DNA of 64,000 nt, from assembly GCF_037975245.1 (NCBI RefSeq), contig NC_092565.1, positions 19,814,999 to 19,878,998 of the forward strand, read 5' to 3'. The notes below the pieces were generated by a model. That model searched no databases. It was not told where the DNA came from and worked only from the letters and a program-made list of their open reading frames with translations. Shown here in pieces: positions 53,101 to 62,619 of the stretch (the stretch's first letter is position 1; each line of letters opens with the position of its first letter). The DNA is from Apostichopus japonicus. Lineage: Eukaryota > Echinodermata > Holothuroidea > Aspidochirotida > Stichopodidae. Made by a program: the position numbers and the translations under genes.

Positions 53101-56100
53101 CTTCGCTTCCTAGCTTACCTGTCTCCTCACAACCCCAGGGATCTTGATCTACCGAGCCTAGAGTTGAACTGGTTACAACCTCCTTAACACTGTTTTGATG
53201 CCCTCAACAAACCAGTCAGTATACTGGTCAATGCCCATTCTTTCTATTGTTTTCTTTCACAAATTCATCTTTTTTCGAATCTTGGGAATCACGGCCATCA
53301 TTTTGGTATTTAGCACTCTGTTCTTACATCATTGTAAATGTACTACAACAGCCTGATAAGTACATTTTTTTCAATTCAGGGTTTTTTAGGGCTGAATTTG
53401 GGTTCCCAGTTTCACCCATTGTTAGAGGACTTTTCGGGGTATGTGTAACGGCAACAGTGGTTGCCCCCCTCCCCACACTTATCTTCCCCCTCCCCACACT
53501 TATACATGTGTATTTTGTTGTTTATTTAATTCATGCACTAGCTTTTCTAGACAGGTAATTACATCATTCATAAATATCATGAAGTTTTGGGATAACCAGG
53601 AAAGGTTCATGTTACCTACTACAGTGATAAGTGCCAAAACAAACAATTTGAATGCAGGAATGTAAACCTACTGTGTCATGCTTCATGTGTTTAAGACCTG
53701 CAAAGGTTGTAATATTTTTGTAACAGGAAACTCACTGCATTGTTTTTTGCACTGCTTTCCCTTCATAAATACCTGGGATTGGTCGTTAGGAATGCAGGAT
53801 CATCAGACAACATTATCTTAACCTGCAGGTGTTCCAACAGCTAATAGTGTGTGTGTGTGATTTCTGAGTAGCAGACTAAGTATGGACAGTGGGAGAGGTT
53901 CAAGTATGAAGGCCATAACCTTGTAAGGAGCAGAAAATAAATACATCTCATGTAACGATTTGGGGTCCCTGCACAGAGAGAGAGAGTATTTCACATTAGG
54001 GGTCAAAAGGTTACTGTTAAGGCTATGCATTTCCTTGAAAAGGGGTGACTATGGTATTCAGTGGATATAGGAATAAAGATCAAAAGATTGTGAGGATTGT
54101 TAGGGATTAAAATGTTGGGTGGGACCTAGGTGGGAATGTACAGTAGTTGCAGGTAAGAGATAGAAGCATGGTAGACCTACCAAACGTATTCTTTAGAAAG
54201 AAGTTCTTTTATGATTGATTTTAATACGGTCCCTTTAATAGATAGCTTATATAAGGTTTGTTTGTTAGTTTGTTTGTTTTATTTGCACTCAGATTGTTCA
54301 AAATACAAAAATATTACAAAGATATTAATAGACAAAGGACGGAAATGAAAAGAACAAAAAGAGTAACATGAGCTAAACCCATTAGGCTGACAGAAAGTGG
54401 CCCATTTCCAATGGGGCCCTAGAGAAACACAAAGTACAGTACTGACACACTCATAGTAGTAATGTGTATGTTGCACAAGATCCACAACAGAGTTGATATA
54501 TGTATGATATTCCCCAGCTTAGTCAGTAGAGATTGACATTCCCAGCTGATAGTTTGCATCATCTCAGCAAATGTTTGTTATAAGTTTAGCAGCTGACCTT
54601 TTATATTTTATCAGTTATTTTTAGGATGACATTTTTATTGTGAGAAGCAGCACAGCATTTAGATGTAAATGATTTATGAGGTGACATAAGTAGCTACAGT
54701 AGCAATCATTGGAGGTATTGATAGATCTAGCTATCTACAGTATGCAGTTTAGTTTACTGTGAACATAGTTGTAAGAGCTGGTCTTTGAAAGTCAACAATA
54801 TGCAAATATATATGATATAAATATCTATATGTAAGTATTTCTTCAGTGTTTTATTATATTTTAATAGTAAATACATAAAGTAAAAAATAAGTTGATTGAA
54901 TTGTTTTAATCTCTTATCTTTCCAGGCACGTAGCCCCCCCTCCCCCGCCCTTGGCTACGCGCCTGTATCTTTCTCTTCACTTCTGAGCTATAGATAATAC
55001 ATCAAGTCAACAATTTTTTAAATTGACCTATTTAATTTTAATTTTATTTTTTTACCTCATGAATAGTGTAGTTAGGTAGTCCTGCAAAGTCAACAATTTT
55101 TTAAATCAAATTGTGTAATATCTTTTGTCAATATTAATATTATAGTTTAGGTATTCCTTTGACGTAAACATTCATTGAATTCATTCATTCAACCATTCAA
55201 TCAAACATTCATTGACGTAAACATTCATTGAATTATTTAAGTGTAGACCTATTTATAATATTCAGTTGTTAAGGCAGTCCTTTATATGTGATCACTTATA
55301 TTTTTTGATCATTGTCATCGTCATCATAAATTTTTCTTGAACAGTCATTCCATAAGTGAATCTTATTTTCAAGCTTGAAAAACCAAGAATAACTATAGAT
55401 AGAACCATTACTAGCAGTCTGTTGCTTTTTTATTAAGACATATCAGCCCTAAAAATACTGCCTATAAGTCATCCTATAAATTATGGAGAAATTGGAATTA
55501 TTTGCAAAGTTAATTTTTCTGGTAAACATAAAAGAATTGGTCTCTAATTATCAGGCAGACATAAAAACAATCATCTCAATCATCATAATCCATCGTATTG
55601 ATTGTTTTATCAATACAAGTCGCCATTTTTCCACCCATTTCTACAAAACAACTTGATCTTTCCTCATCTATCTAAATCTTTTGTGCTCCCAAGGGACCGA
55701 TAATCTTTGTGCCTCCAAGGGGCCGCTAACGAAGAGCGGTTCATTTATATTGGAAAGGTGTACTTGGTATGGTACTCATGCGATACATCTCGTAGCCTGT
55801 AAAATGCAAGCCCTGTAAAGTGCGGCGTGTGTCTGTGTATATTACTGGCTATCGGGTTTATAACTTGTTTTATGGCATAGACTGTCTGTGTTTTATTATC
55901 TGTGATCCCATTACTCTTAATTGGTCGACTCCGAACTCGGGCTGCTGAAGTGTGGATGCCACAAATGCTTTCCCTCCCTGCAGGTGAAGCAATTTAAGTA
56001 TTTTAATGTAAACAAATTCAGGGCATGGAGAGAGAGATATATATACCGGGGAGTAAGATTCCTTAAGCCGCAGAGTTTACTAGAAAACATTCAATCATTA

Positions 56101-57756
56101 GTCATAATTCCGCCATCTTCTTTAGCTTACATGTGGTAGAGGTCCTTGTGAAGAATACAGTAAACAACCCAAGTAGCTAAGAAATATCTTACTCTGGTTA
56201 CGAGATATCCTAATTTAAGGGACTTAAATTACGATTAGGATCTCAAATAGGTGTATTTTCTCTTTGTTTTGCTTTTCATATTTTCCGGGTAGAATGTTAC
56301 CAGTGCTGAATGCTGAAACCAATGCCATCATTATGTCATATACAGAGCTTCAATATTATAGATAAGTTAGCATACATTTGTAAATCACATTGAACATTGT
56401 AAGAAATAAAGGAAATGTGTAAATTAATGATGTCATATTTCCTAAATAAAAAATTTAGAAATTTAAAAATTTAGACTTGATCAAGTCTTCAGCCTTGTGT
56501 TTGAAGGATCATTCTGAGATTTCTCCCACATGAATTTAGGTTTTTTTTTTCGTTTTTTTTCTGCTGTTTTTGGGAAAGTTGTTCATAACAGAGAATTCAA
56601 AAAGCTGCCTTAAGAGGCAAACTCCCTTATTTTTTCTTTGGACTGAGACAATTTTACGAGACAACTCTTTGTTACAAGCCTTTGTCCTTGAACATCTCTA
56701 ATATGCTATAGAAAATAACACAGAACAGCTTAAAGGTATGCATGCGGCCATGCCAATGCCTCTGTGGAACTTACTTAGTGGTTATTGATTTTCCGACACT
56801 CTTCCTGAGGGGATCCAGTTTTAACTTGAGGTTAATTTGAATATCCTGTCATGTTTAAGAAAGTTTTCACTTACAGATCTATGCAAGTACAGTATGGTAG
56901 TTCATGACCCAGAGATAGATTTGCAAACACTTGAGGCAAACGTTGTGGAGGGAATAAGGGAAGCAGGGGATTGGGGAGAGGGGGGGTGGGGAGTTGTGCC
57001 TAGAAGGAGATATTAATGCCCTTGAAAATTGTCATCTTGTACATATGCTCTCTTACTTATCCTTCAAGAAAAATGTGTGCAACAGAATTTTCTTAATTTT
57101 CTTAAAAGAAGATATAAACTGCCGGGCTACTGAACAACAGCTGCTTTTCCATTATTGGATCTTTCCAGTACCCCCCCCCCCTCCATGCCTGCCAACACCC
57201 AGCCCCATCACTGAATTTGTCAAACTGGTATCTCCAATAAATTGGTAGTGATTAATTTCATACCAACCTCAAGCAGTCTGTTTAACTATAAAATCATTTG
57301 CTTAACAATAGCTGACTTGTAGCATAACTTACCACTAGGTCTCTACATGTTCTTTCCCTCCTCCCTCCTCCTCCTCCCTCCTCCCTCCTCCCTCATTTAA
57401 CCCTCGCCACTCTTGTTGCAAACACCGTTTGTTTAACTTAGATAAATAGAAAGCTCTCTCTCTATATATACTATTTAAACAGGAAGTTTGAACTATTGTT
57501 TAGTGTCCCATGTGGAAACTGTATATAATATATATATATGCACAACCTTCGTCATCTCTTACTCGCCTACCTTTTGGCATTTTTATGTATCAACATGGCC
57601 ATGTATCGACAGTTTCAAATTATGTGCTCTAAGACCATTCTTGTTTTTATGTTTTTCCTCAGGATGGAGAAGTTCCCAAACTTGGAGAGATTAAATTTAG
57701 CTTCAACGCTCTTCCAAAACGAGGTCAGCGGCCTGATATGAAGAAACACAATGAAA
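32182..57756 (+). CDS. signal-anchor or secreted protein with SUEL-like lectin region, 3' end outside the window
   Basis: Exons 32182-33269, 42665-42739, 46084-46189 and 57663-57756 have AG/GT borders and compatible phases (2, 2, 0, then open in phase 1), giving 454 codons before the next exon. Residues 53-72 are hydrophobic after a basic 50-residue leader, so this is either a long signal peptide or a type II anchor. Residues about 166-296 resemble a SUEL/galactose-binding lectin domain: CPRGYFIAFVEPRFGG near the start, then C-x5-C-x5-C, an LFKISVELC stretch and DPVPGNRKMFFISVTC at the end, with a basic insert of about 60 residues between. A cysteine-bearing region follows (WCTVPAPAQG; VYCAYHYNTTGGC, with an NTT glycosylation site). 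I do not recognise an orthologue. Introns of 9.4, 3.3 and 11.5 kb are full of repeats. The real gene is well supported by splicing; function is open. Confidence 0.75.
33233..33393 (+). repeat. duplicated exon end and donor of the second gene
   Basis: The 60-base exon end GGAGGCTATTCAGAATGG|GTCAGTAAA near 33252 recurs 101 bp downstream as GGAAGCTATTGAGAATGG|GTTAGTAAA near 33353. The preceding CGACTGTCCCCCC / CGATTGTCTGCC block also recurs. A one-base length difference shifts the downstream copy out of frame. Only the first copy gives phase 2, which fits the next exon. Confidence 0.75.
35126..35200. repeat. GCTACCCTAGA-type minisatellite
   Basis: Seven or so irregular copies of CTACCCTAGAG-like words, several containing the palindrome CTCTAGAG. 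Unit length varies around 10-13 bp. Confidence 0.7.
36024..36139 (+). repeat. dispersed inverted-repeat family, copy 1
   Basis: The left arm TAACCTGTCTTCTCACAACC (about 36023-36045) and right arm GGTTGTGGGGAGACAGGTAA (36069-36088) form a hairpin. The flank TCATAAATATCCAAA...TAAGTTTTGGAATTTT that follows is shared with the other copies. The right arm holds ACAG|GTAAAG in the sense of the host gene. Confidence 0.7.
37635..38901. mobile_element. 1.27-kb non-autonomous DNA transposon with TTAA target duplication
   Basis: Terminal inverted repeats are AAGGATTGTCTGGTGG on the left and AGGAATTGTCTGGTGG (as complement) on the right, 14 of 16 identical. They are flanked by TTAA at 37631-37634 and 38902-38905. 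TTAA duplications are typical of Kolobok and piggyBac elements. No transposase frame is visible; a 126-codon minus-strand frame (38498-38878) has no recognised domain. Inside is a tandem duplication of about 270 bp. A TGACGTCA palindrome lies at 37797-37804. It sits in the first intron of the second gene. Confidence 0.8.
37892..38440. repeat. tandem duplication inside the TTAA element
   Basis: Copy A runs about 37892-38162 and copy B about 38179-38440, period about 287 bp. They share blocks such as TTTCCGGTGAAATTTCTTA, CTTAAGCCGCCAT, CAGCAGACTCTTCGTTGTTTA and GTTCTGCGAAGCCTAAGCTT. Substitutions and small indels are spread along both copies. Confidence 0.9.
39897..40619. repeat. dispersed inverted-repeat family, copy 2
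   Basis: The left end GCTTACCTGTCTCCTCACAA (39897-39916) is the complement of the family's right arm. The right end GTCACTTGTAAATATGCAAA...TAAGTTTTGGAATTTT (about 40574-40613) matches the flank of copy 1. A minisatellite and other sequence lie between. The extent is inferred from these two ends. Confidence 0.5.
40429..40551. repeat. 27-bp minisatellite
   Basis: Five units start at 40429, 40456, 40483, 40510 and 40536, with consensus CTAACTTTCTCTGCGACCCT followed by GTGGGCG. Copies two and four carry several substitutions. Confidence 0.9.
44490..44612 (+). repeat. dispersed inverted-repeat family, copy 3
   Basis: CAGTGTTA...ACCAGTTCACTCTAGGC, then TGAGGTTGTGGGGAGACAGG (44545-44564), then TTGTAAATATTCAAACATGG. 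The first 80 bases match the complement of the copy at 53111, which fixes the family. It contains ACAG|GTAATG in the host sense. Confidence 0.65.
45983..46048 (+). repeat. dispersed inverted-repeat family, copy 4
   Basis: ATTATGAGGAGACAGGTAAG at 45983-46002, then ACGTAAATAACCAAACCTGG and TAAGTTTTTTTCAATTTT. It ends only 35 bp before the exon at 46084 and carries ACAG|GTAAGC, a near-perfect donor consensus. Confidence 0.6.
46190..53110. other. third intron of the second gene, left part
   Basis: A long AT-rich stretch with only short frames lacking recognisable domains. A double poly-A tract lies at about 47506-47552, suggestive of an old retroposed tail but without a recognisable body. I see no gene, RNA or complete mobile element here. 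Confidence 0.45.
53111..53600 (-). repeat. dispersed inverted-repeat family, copy 5
   Basis: TAGCTTACCTGTCTCCTCAC at 53111-53130, then the complement of the block seen in copy 3 (CCTAGAGTTGAACTGGTTAC). A right-end-like piece AGACAGGTAATTACATCATTCATAAATATC...GAAGTTTTGGGATAACC lies at about 53549-53600 on the plus strand. The two ends face each other as an inverted pair about 0.5 kb apart. Confidence 0.55.
54244..54470 (-). mobile_element. probable LINE 3' end
   Basis: Read on the minus strand, a non-coding stretch (GGGCCCCATTGGAAATGGGCC onward) ends in ...GTGCAAATAAAACAAACAAA with an AATAAA and an AAAC-type repeat tail, the usual look of a truncated non-LTR retrotransposon 3' end. No RT frame remains. 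The family is not determined. Confidence 0.4.
54923..54965. mobile_element. 43-bp hAT-like element with 8-bp target duplication
   Basis: The inverted ends CAGGCACGTAGCC and, as complement, CAGGCGCGTAGCC (12 of 13 identical) are separated by only 17 C-rich bases. They are flanked on both sides by a perfect 8-bp duplication TATCTTTC (54915-54922, 54966-54973). A CAG start and 8-bp duplication are hAT hallmarks. There is no room for anything but the two ends. Confidence 0.75.
54974..57662. other. third intron of the second gene, right part
   Basis: No exon is recognised before 57663. It contains a direct duplication of TGACGTAAACATTCATTGAATT (about 55159 and 55213), a CTCCCAAGGG/CTCCAAGGGG repeat near 55690-55725, G-tracts at 56967-56991, and a (CTC)n/(CCT)n pyrimidine run at 57358-57394. 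Confidence 0.45.
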
Positions 57757-58592
57757 GTAAGTGAATATCATTTCTTGCTGCTAGGTATTACTTTGAAGAT
57801 ACGGTACTTGATGCGTCGTTGGCATGTGATAAATGTTGCAAGCATCGTTGGCTCAAATCATCCATTTTCGTCCTCCTTCCCATCCAGCCGGACTCATCTC
57901 TAACAATGAACCCATTCTTTCGACCTAACCTAGCTACAGTATCAATCGACCTAGTGATAGTAAAATTGTATATAAACACTTCAAAATGATTGTTTTAAAA
58001 AAAAAAAAATGTCTTCATTCACAATATAAAAGTCAGAACAGCTGATATGAGATCCCCTCCCACCTCCCCCCTCTAGGTGACTGAGAAAGACTCATCAGTA
58101 CCCTCCCCCACCCCCTCTATTATAATGCCCCAAATATTCTAGAAATAGAAATAATGGTCAATCATTTGCAAATGGATCATATCTTTGCCACCGTCAAAGC
58201 ATTTTCCATAACAGAGATTGTATCGTACTAATTCACCCTGAATGTCTGAGAATACCCATGATGCACCAGGGAAGAGTACTTCTGACAACAGCAAGTTATA
58301 GCTTTCTAAACAAGGAAGAAAGCGTGGTGACCTTTAAGATGAAACTTAATGTAGACAGTTGACAGAACCTTGAACAAGATTAGATACACTTGGGTTATTT
58401 CACCGTTCATTAATCAAGTTCTCAGATATATCCTTAAAGAAATTAACTAGTTCTTTTAATATAAGGGAAAGAAACATAAAAAAAAAAGGGAAAGAATAGA
58501 GTTGTGTAGTACCAAGATATAATAAGAATTGGTGTCTGTACTAAAAATCAGGGGGCTGTTACGGAAGGGGGTTAGGGGAAGGAGTTGTAATA

Positions 58593-58650
58593 GACAAATG
58601 CGGTTTCGGAAGTCACGTGACTTGAATTGGGTGTTTACATTTTGTTTAAT
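58593..58650 (+). repeat. left terminal inverted repeat of the ISL2EU element
   Basis: It starts GACAAATGCGGTTTCG and includes the CACGTG palindrome GTCACGTGAC at 58612-58621, mirrored at 62638-62647 on the right. The first eleven bases (with the outer T and A) recur as TAGACAAATGC at 58688-58698, just before the ATG of the nuclease gene, possibly a subterminal transposase site. Confidence 0.75.
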
Positions 58651-58699
58651 TTTCGCGGAACCGGTCGCCCTGCTTGCCGAACTGTGTTAGACAAATGCA

Positions 58700-60394
58700 A
58701 TGGCGTCGAATTGTAGGTGTTGCAAACTTCATTTTGATTGCTGTATATGTTGGATAAGTAACGACCTTAATTTCACAAAATGTTTTTCAGAAGTACCTCA
58801 GTTCGTTCCCGCAACATGGGCCGATTGGATTTCCACAGCTGGTAAGGGTGATACCGGTAACAAAAGTTGGAAGTTTTTTAAAGAGGGCTACATCCATGAT
58901 ATTTACGTAGGCCTACGTGATTTAGACCAAGCAAGTGGTAGTACTGTTACTAACGTTAAACCTAACGTAATTCGCGCAAGATGCCATAGGTCGATGAAGA
59001 AAAATGAAGAGCCTCATAACGTATATATTTCGTTTGAAAAGGGAAAAAATCGTGCAAAATTAATCTCTGGACATTGCTCATGTAAAGCGGGGAGTGGTGG
59101 ACATTGTAATCATGTGTTTGCCTTACTGTTTCAGCTTAATGATTTTTCATCATATGGAATTAGCGAAATACCTGTGGGTTCAACCTGTACAAGTAAACCA
59201 CAGCAGTGGCATATACCTCGCTCAACAAACATTAAGCCATTGCCAGTAATGGCTACTAATTTTGCAAATGCTGTAACTGATAAAAAGGACGATAGTAGGA
59301 AGAAGGACCCTGTTCGATGCAAACTCTATGATGCTCGAGGTTTCAATGTATCTGATGGACTGTCTGCTTCAGCGGTTGATGCCCATGTTACATACCTTAA
59401 GAAGCTGGCGAAACCACCCCCTTTTTCATACCTTTTGATGGAACAAGATACACCAAAAAACATAAAAACAATCTTTGGAAATGTACCTGTTGGCTCTTGC
59501 CTGTCATATCAACTCTTTGACTGTGCTAATCTCACAACACAATTTAAGCACTCGTTAGATTTCTTTCCAAATTTCAGTGATATTGATAACCAAATGTGTA
59601 AGTCATTTCCAAAATTACCTGCTGATGACTTAACTATACATTTTGATCTGGATTGTTTGTCCTGTGTTACACAAAAGGATTGGTTTAATGAAAATATATC
59701 CATTTCCATTGAGGATTCTCATGTACTTCAGAAAAGGACAATCATGCAGTATAAGTCTGCTGAATGGCAGTCAGCACGTAAGAAAAGATTAACAGCGTCA
59801 AACTTTGGCAAAGTTCTTGCTCGAAAAAAACCTCCCACAGAAGCCATGTTCAAAGACATTTATGGTACAAAGGATTTGAGTAAAGTAGCTTCAATTCAAC
59901 ATGGATTGTCAAAAGAAAAGGAAGCCTTAAGTATTTACATTAAACAAATGAAAAAGAAAATTCCAAATTTGTGTGTCTTTGATTCCGGACTTGTTGTAAA
60001 TCCCAAGCACCCACACCTAGGATGTACCCCTGATGGAAAGGTTTTTAACCCAGCTCTCAAGCCTTGTTTCGGATTACTTGAAATAAAGTGCCCAATGACA
60101 CAACGAGGAAAGAAGGTGGAGGAGATTGTGAAATCCCATGACTTTTGTATTGAACTTAAAGACAACAGTGAGGAATACATTCTTAAACGTGAACACAAGT
60201 TTGGTTACTTTACCCAAGTGCAAGGTCAGATGGCCCTAACTGGTTTAAAATGGTGTGATTTCATTGTTTATTTGAGTGACAGTAATGAAATGATTGCTAC
60301 AAGAGTTCCTTTTGATGAAGAATATTGGACTGTCATTGCTTTGCCAAAGCTTAACTCATTCTTCATCAAAAGCATACCATTTTTGATGTCATAG
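58700..60394 (+). CDS. SWIM zinc finger + YqaJ-type nuclease of the ISL2EU element
   Basis: 564 codons, single exon. The start at 58700 is the first ATG after the left end, in context GCAATGG. The N terminus is unusually cysteine-rich (C5, C7, C8, H11, C14, C15, C17). A SWIM finger C-x-C-x7-C-x-H lies at C126, C128, C136, H138. Residues about 355-525 form a YqaJ/lambda-exonuclease-like PD-(D/E)XK nuclease: a KKRLTASNFGKVL opening helix, GCTPDGKV (D445), LLEIKCP (E461, K463), and a helix with two glutamines near 506-510. YqaJ nucleases resect or recombine DNA; the role in transposition is not known. The stop is 82 bp from the stop of the convergent transposase gene. No frameshift or stop is present. 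Confidence 0.88.
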   Translation: MASNCRCCKLHFDCCICWISNDLNFTKCFSEVPQFVPATWADWISTAGKGDTGNKSWKFFKEGYIHDIYVGLRDLDQASGSTVTNVKPNVIRARCHRSMKKNEEPHNVYISFEKGKNRAKLISGHCSCKAGSGGHCNHVFALLFQLNDFSSYGISEIPVGSTCTSKPQQWHIPRSTNIKPLPVMATNFANAVTDKKDDSRKKDPVRCKLYDARGFNVSDGLSASAVDAHVTYLKKLAKPPPFSYLLMEQDTPKNIKTIFGNVPVGSCLSYQLFDCANLTTQFKHSLDFFPNFSDIDNQMCKSFPKLPADDLTIHFDLDCLSCVTQKDWFNENISISIEDSHVLQKRTIMQYKSAEWQSARKKRLTASNFGKVLARKKPPTEAMFKDIYGTKDLSKVASIQHGLSKEKEALSIYIKQMKKKIPNLCVFDSGLVVNPKHPHLGCTPDGKVFNPALKPCFGLLEIKCPMTQRGKKVEEIVKSHDFCIELKDNSEEYILKREHKFGYFTQVQGQMALTGLKWCDFIVYLSDSNEMIATRVPFDEEYWTVIALPKLNSFFIKSIPFLMS

Positions 60395-60476
60395 CTTATA
60401 GGAATAGTCCCATTGATTTTTGTTTATACATATATGGTAAAGAACCTTTGAACTACACTATGCTGTACTGAGTTTC

Positions 60477-61961
60477 TCAAAGAATTGGATTTTGAAAGTT
60501 GGATAACAAACAAGAAACAGTCCAGATTTGATTTATTGTACCAAACATTGTCACTGGTATTACTGAATTAAACAAGTGGAACCGCCTAACCTTCCCAATA
60601 GCCCTTTCAACATGAATTCTGTGCATGGCAATTGTCTGTGTCCTAATTACATCCTCTTCTGAGAAACTTCCCTTTGCTCTCAAAAAGGTGGGGATATTGA
60701 GATTTAACCCCATTGCTTTCAATTCATTTTCAATATCAAAACCTTTGTCTGCCATAACTGCATCTCCTTTTTGTAGTTCCCCCATTTCTAGTTTCTGTTT
60801 AAGAACTGATAAGAAACCAGATCTTTTTACAATTTCTTTGTCGCTTATGGACCCCTCATATAGCTGGGAAACAAAAATTATACCCCCTTTAGGATCAACA
60901 CCAAGTAAACATTTTAATGTGGTGTGACTTTTGTAAGAACTGTAAGTTTCACTTTGCTTTTGGAGTGAACTTGGCACTTCAATTTGTAATTCGGTTGCAT
61001 CTATGATTACAACTGTATTAGGGTACTTCTGGACAAATTCTTGGGGTGAATTACTTAAAATTATATTGCGACCGGGCCATATCTTTAATGACCCAAGAAT
61101 AACATACAAGTAATTAAACCAAGTTATCAGCTTTACTGATACAGTACTTTCTGACAAATTGAATCTTTCAGCCAAGTCCAAATTGCTGAGTCCCATTCGC
61201 AATTTCATCATAACCATCAAGAACTCATCTTCAATCGAGATTTTTTTCCCTGGACGTTTTGTTGATTCCACTGTGAGAGATATCCCTTCATTTAATTCTT
61301 CATCTTCAAAGAGTGATTCTGCATTTATTAATTTACTTCTTGCCTCTTTGGTGTCATAGTAAACTAAATTATTTCTATCTAAATTTGGGACTAAAAATCT
61401 AAGTGTTTCCTTAAACTGTGCATTTGAATTAAATCCAGTAAAATGAGTAAAGAATTTCTCCTCCTTTTTTTCTGTTGTGCTTTTAGACAGCAAATGAGAT
61501 ACAGAGAAACTGTGCTGGCAAGGCAAGTCTAATTCCTCAAAACTGTAATCAGTCTGGATATTTCTTGACACAGAGGATGGTCTCTGGGGGTCAAGTACAT
61601 CACCCTCTCCTTCAGAAGCAGTGTCTGTTTCTTCTTCTTTATTTTCATGCCATACCTGTAATTTTCCTAACACTTGTCTTTCTGTACTTTCCCTCCCTGG
61701 CTCTGTCCAAATAAATTTTGAAGGTACAGCAGTTCTCTTCAACCTCTTCTTGTTTGCAAGTGGCTCGATGAAGTCATCTTCAGTAAAATGGCTTGAACAT
61801 ATTTTTGCATGTTTATTAACTCTGAAAAATTTGGGATCTCGTTTCATTTTTGTGATCCACAAATTTAATCTTTTCTTGTCTCGTAAAGGTAAACTATGAA
61901 AAGACAGATCTTGTTTGTCGGATGAGTTTGTACAACCACCAGCACAGCAAAAATGAGGCAT
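60477..61961 (-). CDS. THAP-domain DDE transposase of the ISL2EU element
   Basis: 494 codons. The open frame extends 64 codons further upstream, but the ATG at 61961 starts MPHFCCAGGC, the standard THAP N terminus. THAP zinc ligands: C5 or C6, C10, C55, H58, with a FHSLP block and W35. A helix-turn-helix lies about 245-280 (SIEDEFLMV ... LDLAERFNLSESTVS). The DDE_4 (HARBI1-like) catalytic core has D321 in VVIIDATE, D405 in VMADKGFD and E452 in HVERAIGKVRRF. The THAP finger should bind the element ends and the DDE core should cut and join DNA. The upstream region has a TTACTTGTGTAG acceptor-like site on this strand, so a 5' UTR intron is possible. All catalytic residues are present. Confidence 0.92.
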   Translation of the reverse strand: MPHFCCAGGCTNSSDKQDLSFHSLPLRDKKRLNLWITKMKRDPKFFRVNKHAKICSSHFTEDDFIEPLANKKRLKRTAVPSKFIWTEPGRESTERQVLGKLQVWHENKEEETDTASEGEGDVLDPQRPSSVSRNIQTDYSFEELDLPCQHSFSVSHLLSKSTTEKKEEKFFTHFTGFNSNAQFKETLRFLVPNLDRNNLVYYDTKEARSKLINAESLFEDEELNEGISLTVESTKRPGKKISIEDEFLMVMMKLRMGLSNLDLAERFNLSESTVSVKLITWFNYLYVILGSLKIWPGRNIILSNSPQEFVQKYPNTVVIIDATELQIEVPSSLQKQSETYSSYKSHTTLKCLLGVDPKGGIIFVSQLYEGSISDKEIVKRSGFLSVLKQKLEMGELQKGDAVMADKGFDIENELKAMGLNLNIPTFLRAKGSFSEEDVIRTQTIAMHRIHVERAIGKVRRFHLFNSVIPVTMFGTINQIWTVSCLLSNFQNPIL

Positions 61962-62619
61962 TTTCCCTTGGTTTAGATTTTCGTTGACAAAGTTGTATAG
62001 TTTAAGTGCTCTACACAAGTAAAAGAAAAAAAAAAGTAAATAAAAGATAATCAATTTCAAAATCAAAAATGGTCTGGGTGAGATGTACAATTTTTTGCTT
62101 ATCTGTCTTTTTTCCCCTCTTTCCCAATGAAAATTGCAAGTCGCCTGCCACAAATTTGTATTCTGTAGTAAGCCTTGTATTTACAAATTGTGTAAGCAAT
62201 AAACGTGGGAGTGGGCCGGCGCCTATGAACAGTGTGTATACACAGGGGACGGATAAAGAACCTAGGCCCTAGTCTAGGCCTACGCATACATGAAAACCTT
62301 ACTACGTTATCAAGCATGCACAGTATCATTACATTACAGCCTGTCTCCGCATTGGACCTAGCTTAATATGAAAATTGTAGCGAAACTGATGTAGGGCACT
62401 TGCACACACGCAATCATCATGAACCGGGAGAAATGTTTTCCGATTCTTACTCAGTAACTCACCAACGGATTTTGTTCGGGGTTTCTTTATTATTTGTTTT
62501 CCTCCTCTTACAACAGTTCGTTGCTCCTGTGATCCTTGGACGTATCTAAATCGTTTTCCGAAGAAACAGCGAGTACGACAAAATATGACTTTGTTTGTAC
62601 TCGGCAGTAACTAGTACTT

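Noticed and set aside
61962-62153. 64-codon N-terminal extension of the THAP transposase
   Set aside because: THAP proteins start at the MPxxC motif, and the extension is a low-complexity hydrophobic F/L-rich stretch before it; the extension is likely 5' UTR or intron.
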